DNA of 63,629 nt, taken from NCBI GenBank assembly GCA_041658605.1, contig JBAZZU010000013.1:1-63629 (forward strand). The letters run 5' to 3'. This DNA is from JBAZWE01 sp041658605 (GTDB taxonomy: Bacteria; Actinomycetota; Thermoleophilia; BMS3ABIN01). Positions 25,475-33,721 of the stretch are shown piece after piece (positions within the stretch are counted from its first letter, which is position 1; every line of letters starts with the position of its first letter). Both the position numbers and the translations under genes were made by a program. The notes beneath the pieces are model-generated. The model was not told the DNA's origin and did no database searches. It saw nothing but the letters and a program-made list of their open reading frames with translations.

Positions 25475-26389
25475 ATGAATTCCGGGCGGCGCGAACAGCT
25501 GGAGACGGGTGGCTGCGGGGATAATGGCAGCGGGCCTGTCCGGGATGATTCGCAGCCGGGCGCCATCCGCATCGGCCAGTTTGAATTCCTGAACGGGTAC
25601 CCGCTTTATTACGGGCTGGAAAAGGGCGAAGGCTGGGGTTGCTTCAACCTCGTGCACGGTGTGCCCACCACGCTTAACCGCCTCCTTCTCGCCGGAGAGC
25701 TCGACATCAGTCCCATCTCTTCCATCGAGTACGCGGACAACGCAAGCGACCTGCTGCTCTTCCCGCGGATCTCGATAACCGCGGACGGCGCTGTCGACAG
25801 CATCAGGCTGATAACGAAATGCTCGATTGAGAAGGTCGGTTCGGTCGCTCTCACCGGGCAGAGCGCCACATCGGTGGTGCTGCTCAAGATCCTGCTCAGG
25901 CAGATGTACGGCGTCGAGGCGCGATACGCGAGCCTCGAGGGGAGCGTAAGCGAAGCGCTTGCGAGTCATGACGCGGTCCTGCTTATCGGCGACCAGGCGC
26001 TGGACAGCTATTATCATGGCGATTGGGAGATGAGTTACGACCTGGGGAGCGAGTGGAAGGACTTCACCGGCCTTCCCATGGTCTTCGCACTCTGGGCGGT
26101 CCGCAAGCCATTCTTTGAGAACAGGGCTGATGAGACCATCGAGGTTCAGGACCGGCTGCTTTATTCAGTGGAATATTGCCGCGGACACTGGGAAGAGGTG
26201 GTAGAGGCGGCGGCGAGGGTCTATCCCTTCGAGCCCGATCTCCTGCGCTCGTATTTTTCAAAACTCCGATATGATTTTACCGACGATTACCGGCGCGGCC
26301 TAGAGGAGTTCTACCGGCGTGCCGTCCAGATAGGCGCCGTCGCACAGGCGCCCGATCTGGTATTTACGCGGGAGGCTGGAAGAGGATGA
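25475..26389 (+). CDS. mqnA: Chorismate dehydratase MqnA
   Basis: First step of the futalosine menaquinone route: chorismate to 3-enolpyruvylbenzoate. 304 residues. Seen: IRIGQFEFLNGYPLYYGLE, GVPTTLNRLLLAGELDISPISSIEYA, and LIGDQAL, as in the periplasmic-binding-protein-like MqnA fold. An N-terminal polar extension (about 25 residues) precedes the domain. ATG at 25475 (GAGG 3 nt upstream) or TTG at 25466, overlapping the mqnE stop, are both possible. Confidence 0.93.
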   Translation: MNSGRREQLETGGCGDNGSGPVRDDSQPGAIRIGQFEFLNGYPLYYGLEKGEGWGCFNLVHGVPTTLNRLLLAGELDISPISSIEYADNASDLLLFPRISITADGAVDSIRLITKCSIEKVGSVALTGQSATSVVLLKILLRQMYGVEARYASLEGSVSEALASHDAVLLIGDQALDSYYHGDWEMSYDLGSEWKDFTGLPMVFALWAVRKPFFENRADETIEVQDRLLYSVEYCRGHWEEVVEAAARVYPFEPDLLRSYFSKLRYDFTDDYRRGLEEFYRRAVQIGAVAQAPDLVFTREAGRG

Positions 26390-27465
26390 AAATAAGAGAG
26401 GATATCGGGGCGCTGCTGGAAATGGCCATATCCGGGACAAGGCTCGGCGAAGAAGAGGCGCTCAGCATCTACGAGAGCAGGGAGCTGTTGCCGGCGGGAC
26501 GTGCCGCCGGCGCCCTGAGGCATCAAAAGCTTCCCGGCAACGAGGTGACTTTTGTCGTCGACCGCAACATCAACTACACCAATATCTGCACGACTGGCTG
26601 CGATTTCTGCGCCTTCCACCGGCCCGTGGATTCCCCAGAGGGCTATCTCCTCTCGAAAGACCAGATCTTCCGGAAGGTAGAGGAGACCCTTGAGCTGGGC
26701 GGCACCGGCATCATGATGCAGGGTGGCCTCCATCCCGAGCTGGGCATCGATTATTACTGCGACCTGCTGCGTTCCATCAGGGAGCGCTACGACATCTATA
26801 TACATTCCCTTTCGCCGCCCGAGGTCTGGCATATCGCGAAGGTCAGCGGCCTCTCTCTGGAGGAGACGCTTTTGCGGCTGCGCGACGCCGGGCTGGGCTC
26901 GCTTCCCGGCGGCGGCGCCGAGATCCTGGTCGATAGCGTGCGGCGCCGGGTCAGCCCTAAAAAGATCGGCTCCGACACATGGCTTAAAGTCATGCGCGCC
27001 GCCCACAAAGTGGGACTAAAGTCAACGGCCACGATGATGTTCGGGAGCGTGGAAACGCGCGCCGAACGCATCGAGCACATGCGGCGCATACGCGAACTGC
27101 AGGACGAGACCGGCGGCTTCACCGCGTTCATCCCCTGGACATTCCAGGAGGGCAACACGCAGCTGGAAGGCTCGACTTCATCCAGCGGCTTCGATTATCT
27201 GATGACGGTGGCCGTCAGCCGGATATTCCTCGATAACGTGCCCAGCATCCAGGCCTCCTGGGTAACCCAGGGGCTGAAGGTCGCGCAGGTGTCGCTGTCT
27301 TTCGGGGCCAACGACATGGGCAGCACCATGATCGAGGAGAACGTCGTGGCTGCGGCAGGCGTCAGCTATCGGGTGGGCAGGGACGAACTGGTGGCGGCAA
27401 TCCGCGCCGCAGGCATGGCGCCGGTGCAGCGGGACAACGCCTATAACCTCGTAGAACGCCTTTGA
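26386..27465 (+). CDS. mqnC: Cyclic dehypoxanthinylfutalosine synthase MqnC (radical SAM)
   Basis: Closes the spiro ring of the futalosine pathway intermediate. 359 residues. Seen: VDRNINYTNICTTGCDFCAFHRP with CxxxCxxC, MMQGGLHPELGIDYY, HSLSPPEVWHIAK, and FGANDMGSTMIEENVVAAAG, which distinguish MqnC from MqnE. It overlaps mqnA by 4 nt (ATGA). A strong terminator follows, so mqnE-mqnA-mqnC ends its transcript here. Confidence 0.94.
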   Translation: MKIREDIGALLEMAISGTRLGEEEALSIYESRELLPAGRAAGALRHQKLPGNEVTFVVDRNINYTNICTTGCDFCAFHRPVDSPEGYLLSKDQIFRKVEETLELGGTGIMMQGGLHPELGIDYYCDLLRSIRERYDIYIHSLSPPEVWHIAKVSGLSLEETLLRLRDAGLGSLPGGGAEILVDSVRRRVSPKKIGSDTWLKVMRAAHKVGLKSTATMMFGSVETRAERIEHMRRIRELQDETGGFTAFIPWTFQEGNTQLEGSTSSSGFDYLMTVAVSRIFLDNVPSIQASWVTQGLKVAQVSLSFGANDMGSTMIEENVVAAAGVSYRVGRDELVAAIRAAGMAPVQRDNAYNLVERL

Positions 27466-27546
27466 GTTCAACCGAAACGGCAATTCCAGACCACATCGCG
27501 TAACAGACCAAAACGGTCTTCCGCCAGGCAGAAATCTGAATAAGGC

Positions 27547-27572
27547 AGCCGCTTCCACGAAGCGGCTTTTTT
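27547..27572 (+). terminator. Rho-independent terminator after mqnC
   Basis: AGCCGCTTC (27547-27555), CAC loop, GAAGCGGCT (27559-27567), then TTTTTT to 27572. Perfect 9-bp stem. Confidence 0.92.
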
Positions 27573-27701
27573 GATGATTTAAAAACCTCCACTACTGGTA
27601 ACTATATGCGGTGGCTCGTTTGATTTACCGTTATCCTTCTTTTTTGAAGGGCCGGCATCCGCAAGATACGGAGTTCCGCCAGCCCGATCCATGAACGAAC
27701 A

Positions 27702-27730
27702 TTGACTTAGGAGAACCAGCCTGTTAAAAT
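27702..27730 (+). promoter_or_regulatory. Sigma-70 promoter of the hdr-flx operon
   Basis: TTGACT (27702-27707), 17-nt spacer, TAAAAT (27725-27730). Predicted start near 27737. It lies in the 391-nt gap between mqnC and hdrC, which otherwise holds the mqnC terminator and the operators below. Confidence 0.75.
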
Positions 27731-27759
27731 TTTCACAAATATTGTTAAAAGTTTCACAA
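27721..27759 (+). promoter_or_regulatory. Two tandem Rex-like operators overlapping the hdr-flx promoter
   Basis: CTGTTAAAATTTTCACAA (27721-27738) and TTGTTAAAAGTTTCACAA (27742-27759), 21 bp apart centre to centre, so on the same face of the helix. Both fit the Rex operator pattern TTGTKAA-N4-TTCACAA. The first covers the -10 box and transcription start. Rex is the NADH/NAD+ sensing repressor of many Gram-positive bacteria; no rex gene lies in the window. Confidence 0.65.
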
Positions 27760-27856
27760 GCCGCTGGCCCACCTGTAAAAGACGACTTAGATGTATCAGG
27801 TGCAAGGGAAATGATGCCGGTGGTTTTTGTACATTCAGGGCCGGGAGGCTGAGTTC

Positions 27857-28426
27857 TTGGCTATAAGAGTATCAAGCACTATTGCAGACGGCGCCGGCGT
27901 CACAGCCGAGATCGAGCGCCGCTCCGGCGAGCACATATCCTCCTGCTACCAGTGTGGCCGCTGCACTTCAACCTGCACCGGCACATTCGCTTTCGATTAC
28001 CCGCCGCACCGCATCATGCGCCTGCTGCAGCTCGGCCAGGTCGAAGAGGTGCTGAACTCGCGTACCGCGCAACTCTGTTTCGATTGCATGACCTGCTCTT
28101 CCCGCTGTCCGATGAATATCGATGTCGCCTATGTTATCGAAATCGCCAAGATGATCGCGGACGAGCGGGGTATCGAGGGAGGCGAGAAGGACGTGCAGCT
28201 GTTCCGCCTGGCTTTTTTAAAGAACGTGCGCCGGCACGGCCGCCTGCACGAGGCGCGGCTGATGGCATGGATAAATTTTCGCAGCGGCAAATTCTTCAAT
28301 GATATTTCCCTGGTGCCCATGACGCTGCGCAAGAAGAAAGTCCACATAGTCCCACCGCGGATAAAGAACCGGCGGGAGATACACAGGATATTCCGTGAAG
28401 TAACCGCAAAGCAGCGGGAAGAGTGA
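27857..28426 (+). CDS. hdrC: Heterodisulfide reductase subunit C-like iron-sulfur protein
   Basis: 189 residues. Seen: two 4Fe-4S binding motifs, CYQCGRCTSTCTGTF and CFDCMTCSSRCPMNI, in the HdrC arrangement, followed by an Arg/Lys-rich tail. In HdrABC, HdrC relays electrons from HdrA to the catalytic HdrB. TTG at 27857 is chosen because GGGAGG lies 8 nt upstream; the reading frame stays open another 30 nt. First gene of a seven-gene operon with overlapping starts and stops. Soluble; no membrane segment. Confidence 0.9.
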   Translation: MAIRVSSTIADGAGVTAEIERRSGEHISSCYQCGRCTSTCTGTFAFDYPPHRIMRLLQLGQVEEVLNSRTAQLCFDCMTCSSRCPMNIDVAYVIEIAKMIADERGIEGGEKDVQLFRLAFLKNVRRHGRLHEARLMAWINFRSGKFFNDISLVPMTLRKKKVHIVPPRIKNRREIHRIFREVTAKQREE

Positions 28427-29403
28427 CGGGCGCGGGCGACATGGCTGACATCAGAGACACCACGTTGGAAACACCTGAAGCGGCAGGTGGACCGCACGCC
28501 GATAAAACCTATTCGTATTTCCCCGGCTGTTCGCTTACAAGCTCGGCGGCCGAGTACGACGTTTCCTTCAGGCTCGTCGTCGAAAAACTGGGTATCAGTC
28601 TGGATGAGATCGAAGACTGGAACTGTTGCGGCGCTTCGCCGGCGCCGCACCATTGGGGCGGTAACCTGGGCGTGCTTCTGCCCGCGCGCAATCTTCACCA
28701 TGCCTCGCGTGACGCCCTGGTCGCGCCATGCGTCGGATGCTATAACCGCCTGAAGAATTCACAGTATGAGATCGCCAGCAGCGAGGAGATCCGGGCTCAG
28801 GCGGAGCGCCTGTTTGGTGAGCCGGTGCGTTATGAGACCGAGGTGCTGAACCTGGTCGAGTTCTTTGCGCGCGTCACAACCCCGGAAAAACTGGCTGGGA
28901 TGGCGCAGGGGCGGCTGGCCGGTCTGAACCTGGCGACATACTACGGCTGTCTGATGACGCGTCCCGCAAAGATCATGAATTTTGACAATGCCCGCGACCC
29001 GGTGAGCATGAAGCCGCTCCTCAGGGCCACCGGCGCCGATTCGGGCCATTTTCCTTTCAAAAGCGAATGCTGCGGCTCGTACATGGGCCTGGCCAGGAAA
29101 GAGATCGTGCTCAGGGCCAGCCGTCGTATCATCGAGGTGGCTGACGACATGGGTTTTGATGCCATAATCACTGCGTGCCCGCTCTGTCACCAGAACCTGG
29201 ATCTTCGCCAGGGTCAGATCAACTCCACTTTCGGAACATCGCTGGAGATGCCGGTGCTTTATTTCTCGCAGGTGCTGGGGCTGGCGCTCGGGCTCGACTC
29301 GGACGACCTCGGTATCGACACCCACATGGTCAGCGCCCGGAGGCTGCTGGAGAAGATCCGGCGCGGCGCGGACGCAACGGAAGAAAAGGCCAGGGTGAGC
29401 TAG
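28423..29403 (+). CDS. hdrB: Heterodisulfide reductase subunit B-like protein
   Basis: 326 residues. Seen: two CCG domains. The first has FPGCSL, NCCGASPAPHH and CVGCYNRL; the second has YYGCLMTRP, SECCGSYMG and CPLCHQNLDL. These are the Cys motifs that hold the unusual non-cubane 4Fe-4S clusters that reduce disulfides in HdrB. In a non-methanogen the substrate is not CoM-S-S-CoB; a DsrC-like or small-thiol disulfide has been proposed for relatives. GTG at 28423 overlaps hdrC by 4 nt; ATG at 28441 is an alternative. Confidence 0.92.
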   Translation: MTGAGDMADIRDTTLETPEAAGGPHADKTYSYFPGCSLTSSAAEYDVSFRLVVEKLGISLDEIEDWNCCGASPAPHHWGGNLGVLLPARNLHHASRDALVAPCVGCYNRLKNSQYEIASSEEIRAQAERLFGEPVRYETEVLNLVEFFARVTTPEKLAGMAQGRLAGLNLATYYGCLMTRPAKIMNFDNARDPVSMKPLLRATGADSGHFPFKSECCGSYMGLARKEIVLRASRRIIEVADDMGFDAIITACPLCHQNLDLRQGQINSTFGTSLEMPVLYFSQVLGLALGLDSDDLGIDTHMVSARRLLEKIRRGADATEEKARVS

Positions 29404-29406
29404 GCG

Positions 29407-31365
29407 ATGCGCATCGGAGTCTTCGTCTGCCAGTGCGGAACCAACATCGCGGGCACGGTGACCACGGACAAGGTCGTATCGGCGGCGATGTCGATGCGGG
29501 ACGTCGTTCACGCCGAAACGCTGCAGTACAGCTGTTCGGATCCGGGCCAGAGGCAGATACTTGAGGCGGTCCAGAAAAAATCGCTTACGCGCGTGGTGCT
29601 GGCGGCGTGTTCGCCGCGGATGCATGAGACCACTTTCCGCCGCGCGGTCACGCGCGCCGGCATGAATCCCTTCATGCTCGAGATGGTGAACATCCGTGAG
29701 CAGTGCTCATGGATACACTCAGATATAGATCAGGCCACGGACAAGGCGACGGACATCGTCCGGAAGGGTGTGGCGAAGGCCCGCAAGCTGAAGCCGCTTT
29801 TCCCGGGCAGGTCGCCGGTCACGAAGCGCGTGCTGGTCATCGGCGGCGGCGTCGCCGGTATTCAGACGGCACTCGACATCGCCGACGCCGGGCTTCCGGT
29901 GACCCTCGTCGAGAAGAGTCCGACGATCGGCGGCAATATGGCGCGGCTGGACAAGACTTTCCCGACGCTCGACTGCTCGTCGTGCATCCTGACGCCGCGC
30001 ATGGTGGAGGCAAAGCAGCATGAGAATATAAGCCTCATGGTCAACTCCGAAGTCGAGAAGGTGCGCGGTTACATAGGAAACTTCGAGATCGACATCAGGA
30101 AGAAGGCTACATGCGTCATCGAGAACAGGTGCACCGGCTGCATGATCTGCCAGGATAAATGCCCGGGCAAGGCGCCGGATGAGTTCAACGCCGGCGTCGG
30201 GCAATCGAAGGCTATCTCCATCTCTTTCCCCCAGGCGGTGCCGATGGTCGCGGCGCTCCGCAAGGAGCACTGCCGTCAGTTCATCAAGGGCAAGTGCGGC
30301 GTCTGCAAGAAGGTCTGCCCCGCGGATGCGATCGATTACGAGCAGGAAGACGAGATGGTGACCGAAAAGTTCGGAGCCATCGTTGCGGCTACCGGCTATG
30401 AACTTTTCGACTGGCGTGAGGCATACCCCGATTACGGCGGCGGCCAGTATCCGGACGTGGTCACATCGCTGCAATATGAGCGCATGCTGTCGGCGTCGGG
30501 GCCGACCGGAGGTCACGTGCAGCGGCCATCTGATGGGGCAGAACCAAAAAACGTTGTCTTCATCAGCTGCGTCGGTTCCCGTGACGAGTCCGTCGGGCGC
30601 CCCTTCTGCTGTAGCGTCGGCTGCATGTATATCGCCAAGCAGGCGATCCTGACGAAGGAGCATATCCCCGATTCGCAGTCTTACGTCTTTTATATAGATA
30701 TCAGGGCCACCGGCAAGGGCTACGAAGAATTTACCCGCCGCGCCCAGAGGGAGTTCGGGGCCGTCTATCTGCGCGGAAGGGTCGGCAAGATCTACCCGTG
30801 GCACGGGCGGCTGATGGTCATGGGGACGGACACGCTTTCCGGTGAACAGGTCGAGATTGAAGCCGACCTGGTGGTGCTGGCGACCGGCTTTGCCGCATCG
30901 ACAGGCGCCGGCGAGCTGGCGCGGCGCATGAACATATCCTACGATCAGTACGAGTTCTTCAACGAAAGCCATCCGAAGCTGCGACCGGTCGAGACCAACA
31001 CCGGTGGCGTCTTCCTGGCGGGCGCCTGCCAGGGACCGAAAGACATACCCGACTCTGTCGCCCAGGCGAGCGCGGCGGCGGCAAAGGTCATAGGCCTGCT
31101 CTCGAAGGGCGAACTGGAGACCAGCCCCATGGTCGCTGAAGTCAACCAGACAGCTTGCGTCGGCTGTTTCAAATGCCGCGAGGTCTGTCCTTACGGCGCC
31201 ATTGAGGAGCAGGAGCTGAGAGACGGCCGCATGGTCGCGCACGTAATCGATTCGCTCTGCCAGGGCTGCGGGCTCTGCAACGTCGCCTGCCCGCCGGCAG
31301 TTATACCACTTAAGGGATATACTGACAACCAGCTTATTGCTGAAGTAGTGGAGGTGCTCAGGTGA
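29407..31365 (+). CDS. hdrA: Heterodisulfide reductase subunit A-like flavoprotein
   Basis: 652 residues. The FAD-bearing subunit, proposed site of electron bifurcation. Seen: the N-terminal HdrA segment GVFVCQCGTN with ACSPRMHE; the FAD-binding VLVIGGGVAGIQTALDIA; the 4Fe-4S site DCSSCILTPRM; inserted ferredoxin motifs CTGCMICQDKCPG and CGVCKKVCPADAI; a second dinucleotide region with VLATGF; and C-terminal CVGCFKCREVCPYGAI and CQGCGLCNVACPPAVI. Length matches the HdrA of methanogens and sulfate reducers. All cluster Cys appear intact. Confidence 0.95.
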   Translation: MRIGVFVCQCGTNIAGTVTTDKVVSAAMSMRDVVHAETLQYSCSDPGQRQILEAVQKKSLTRVVLAACSPRMHETTFRRAVTRAGMNPFMLEMVNIREQCSWIHSDIDQATDKATDIVRKGVAKARKLKPLFPGRSPVTKRVLVIGGGVAGIQTALDIADAGLPVTLVEKSPTIGGNMARLDKTFPTLDCSSCILTPRMVEAKQHENISLMVNSEVEKVRGYIGNFEIDIRKKATCVIENRCTGCMICQDKCPGKAPDEFNAGVGQSKAISISFPQAVPMVAALRKEHCRQFIKGKCGVCKKVCPADAIDYEQEDEMVTEKFGAIVAATGYELFDWREAYPDYGGGQYPDVVTSLQYERMLSASGPTGGHVQRPSDGAEPKNVVFISCVGSRDESVGRPFCCSVGCMYIAKQAILTKEHIPDSQSYVFYIDIRATGKGYEEFTRRAQREFGAVYLRGRVGKIYPWHGRLMVMGTDTLSGEQVEIEADLVVLATGFAASTGAGELARRMNISYDQYEFFNESHPKLRPVETNTGGVFLAGACQGPKDIPDSVAQASAAAAKVIGLLSKGELETSPMVAEVNQTACVGCFKCREVCPYGAIEEQELRDGRMVAHVIDSLCQGCGLCNVACPPAVIPLKGYTDNQLIAEVVEVLR

Positions 31366-31745
31366 AACTGGTCGGCTTTCTCTGCAACTGGTGCTCCTAC
31401 GCTGGCGCTGACATGGCGGGCACGGCGCGCATGAAGCAGCCGGCCGACCTGCGCATCGTTCGCCTTCCCTGCACCGGCAGGGTCAATCCGCTGCTGATCC
31501 TCAAGGCTTTCCAGGAGGGCGCTGACGGCGTGCTGGTAAGCGGCTGCCATCCGGGAGACTGCCATTATAACGACGGCAATTATTATGCCAGGCGGCGGCT
31601 GGAACTCCTGGAGCGCATGCTGCCGGCCTACGGCATCGAGCCGGAGCGGTTCCATTATACGTGGGTGAGCGCTTCGGAAGGGGCACGCTGGGCCGAAGTG
31701 GTGGGCGAGTTCTCGGCGCGGGTCGCGTCGCTGGAGGCCGGATGA
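31362..31745 (+). CDS. flxD: MvhD/FlxD-type iron-sulfur protein
   Basis: 127 residues. Seen: FLCNWCSYAGADMAG at the start, LPCTGRVN, and GVLVSGCHPGDCHYNDGN, the conserved Cys set of the MvhD family 2Fe-2S protein. It links an electron-input module to HdrA; in methanogens the input is the Mvh hydrogenase, in Flx complexes it is the NADH module. GTG at 31362 overlaps hdrA by 4 nt. No hydrogenase gene lies near, which favours the Flx version. Confidence 0.9.
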   Translation: MKLVGFLCNWCSYAGADMAGTARMKQPADLRIVRLPCTGRVNPLLILKAFQEGADGVLVSGCHPGDCHYNDGNYYARRRLELLERMLPAYGIEPERFHYTWVSASEGARWAEVVGEFSARVASLEAG

Positions 31746-32704
31746 CGGATCTGGCTGCAGCCATAGACAGGATACTGGAGTCAGCCGATTTCGTGCTCGG
31801 CTGGGGCCGCGACGAAGAGACGGGCGTGGCCGAGCCCGCACGTTTTCATTCAACGGAGGAATCCGTAAGCGCAGTGCTCGATTCGACCTGCGTACACAAC
31901 CTTGCCGTGCATCTGCCGCGGCTCAAGGACAGGACGGTCGGCATCGTCGCAAAAAGTTGCGACGTGCGCAGTGTCGCGCAGCTGATCGTTGAGGGTGAGG
32001 TCGACCGCGGGCGGGTTAAGGTGATCGGTGTCACCTGCGCGGCGGGGATGCTCGACGTCAAGGCGATCTGGCGGCGTTTTGGATATGGAGCCCGGATCGA
32101 TGACCCGGGGGACATCCTGACGGTTGGCGGCCAGCAGTTTGATAGAAGCGAATACCTGATGGGCAAGTGCAGGGATTGCGCAGGTGCTGAGCCCGTGATC
32201 CACGATGAACTGGTCGAGATGCCAGGCCCGGCGCCAGATCCGGCGCGCGGAGTGCCAGGCGAGTCAAAGCATGCGCCGGCTGGCGGCGCCACGACGCTGC
32301 AGCAGAAATTCGAGGCGATGCCGGCGGTCGAACGGCGCGCTTTCTGGCGCGAACAGTTTTCCCGCTGCATCCGCTGTTATGCCTGCCGCGAGGCATGTCC
32401 CATGTGCTTCTGCCGCGATGTCTGCACCATGCAGACGACCGAACCGCACTGGGCCGGCGGCGAAACCAACGCCAGGGAATCGGAGATGGTCCAGCATGTG
32501 CGCGTAAACCACCTGGCGGGCCGCTGCACAGGCTGCGGCGAATGCGAGCGGGCCTGTCCGGTCGGCATCCCGCTGATGCTGCTTCTAAGCGAGCAGAACA
32601 GGATCATCGAAGAGATGTTCGATTATCGCGCCGGCACGGACCTTAAAGCAAAACCACCGTTGCTGACCTTTGATATAAAGAACGATTCCTGGGGTGGTGG
32701 ATAA
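31742..32704 (+). CDS. flxC: Ferredoxin-like 4Fe-4S subunit of the Flx module
   Basis: 320 residues. N-terminal half resembles the FrhB/FdhB-like fold part (GIVAKSCDVRSVAQLI, VIGVTCAAGMLD, KCRDCAG). The C-terminal half has two 4Fe-4S motifs: CIRCYACREACPMCFC and CTGCGECERACPVGIP. Likely passes electrons between the NADH flavoprotein and HdrA. ATG at 31742 overlaps the flxD stop. The letter flxC is assigned by position next to flxD; sequence alone does not separate flxB from flxC. Confidence 0.7.
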   Translation: MTDLAAAIDRILESADFVLGWGRDEETGVAEPARFHSTEESVSAVLDSTCVHNLAVHLPRLKDRTVGIVAKSCDVRSVAQLIVEGEVDRGRVKVIGVTCAAGMLDVKAIWRRFGYGARIDDPGDILTVGGQQFDRSEYLMGKCRDCAGAEPVIHDELVEMPGPAPDPARGVPGESKHAPAGGATTLQQKFEAMPAVERRAFWREQFSRCIRCYACREACPMCFCRDVCTMQTTEPHWAGGETNARESEMVQHVRVNHLAGRCTGCGECERACPVGIPLMLLLSEQNRIIEEMFDYRAGTDLKAKPPLLTFDIKNDSWGGG

Positions 32705-33717
32705 TGAGGTTCCTGGCTGTGGAAAAAATCGACGCGTTACTTGAAGCGCTGGCGCGGTCGTCGTCGCTCTGGGTGCCGACGGTTACTGAGGACTCCGCGG
32801 GCACTGTAATATTCGAAGCCTGGGAGCCGGGAACTGCGCCTGTCCTCGACCGGTTCACGACGCTGTCGGCCAAGGAGCTGCTGCTGCCCGCAAGCGAGAA
32901 GATATTCTCCTTCGCGTATAACCTGTCCGAGGGCGAAGAGAGTATCGAGATCGAGCCTTCAAGCCGGGAAGGCGGGACTACGATTTTTGGAACACGGGCC
33001 TGTGACGCAAAAGCGATCACGGTACTTGATGCCCTGTTCCTGCAGGCACCCGGTGAAGCCTATGGCGACGAGCAATACCGCAGCCGGCGCCTCGACCTGA
33101 CCGTTCTCACTATCGCCTGCACGACATGCGACGCCGCCTGTTTCTGTTCATCTTTCGAAAACGGCCCGGCGGAGAAAGCCGGTTCGGATGTCTTCCTCTA
33201 TCCGGTTGAGGGCGGCTGGCTCGCGGAAGCGATCACGGACAGGGGGAGGGAGCTGACCGGCGGCGAGCCCTTCGCTGATTCAGGCCTTGAGCCGCCCGGG
33301 CTGGCCGTGACAAGAACGGTGGATATCGCCGGCCTTCAGGAGAAGCTGCTGGAGATATTCAGCAACATCGATTTCTGGCAGGAAGCGACGGTCAAATGCC
33401 TCTCATGCGGCTACTGCACGTACACATGTCCCACCTGTTACTGCTTTAATATCTTTGACGAGATGCGGTCCGACCGTGAAGGCGAGCGCCTGCGCGGATG
33501 GGACGCCTGTATGTTCAGCCTCTATACGCGTGAGACCTCGGGGCATAATCCGCGGCCTACAATTGCCCACCGCTATCGCAACCGCATCAACCACAAGTTC
33601 AGCTACTATCCGGCAAACCAGGGGGAGACCCTCTGCACCGGCTGCGGGCGCTGCATCCGCGGCTGTCCGGTCGGGCTTGATATCAGGGACGTCCTGGCGG
33701 GCGTGAAGGAGCTGTGA
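32704..33717 (+). CDS. flxB: 4Fe-4S dicluster subunit of the Flx module (AsrA/HydB-like)
   Basis: 337 residues. N-terminal part with FGTRACDAKAITVLDALF and CTTCDAACFCSSF, as in the beta-type subunits of sulfhydrogenases and AsrA. C-terminal part has CLSCGYCTYTCPTCYCF and CTGCGRCIRGCPVGLDI for two 4Fe-4S clusters. Together with flxA it resembles the HydB-HydG and AsrA-AsrB pairs, where it takes electrons from an NAD(P)H flavoprotein. Starts as TAATG on the flxC stop. Letter assigned by adjacency to flxA. Confidence 0.7.
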   Translation: MRFLAVEKIDALLEALARSSSLWVPTVTEDSAGTVIFEAWEPGTAPVLDRFTTLSAKELLLPASEKIFSFAYNLSEGEESIEIEPSSREGGTTIFGTRACDAKAITVLDALFLQAPGEAYGDEQYRSRRLDLTVLTIACTTCDAACFCSSFENGPAEKAGSDVFLYPVEGGWLAEAITDRGRELTGGEPFADSGLEPPGLAVTRTVDIAGLQEKLLEIFSNIDFWQEATVKCLSCGYCTYTCPTCYCFNIFDEMRSDREGERLRGWDACMFSLYTRETSGHNPRPTIAHRYRNRINHKFSYYPANQGETLCTGCGRCIRGCPVGLDIRDVLAGVKEL

Positions 33718-33721
33718 GCTG

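Noticed and set aside
27742..27759. Operators considered as CRP/FNR sites
   Set aside because: The half-sites do not match TGTGA...TCACA or TTGAT...ATCAA as well as they match the Rex pattern with its 4-bp centre.
29719..31242. A 507-codon minus-strand frame
   Set aside because: Lies wholly inside hdrA, whose motifs are unmistakable; no recognisable protein.
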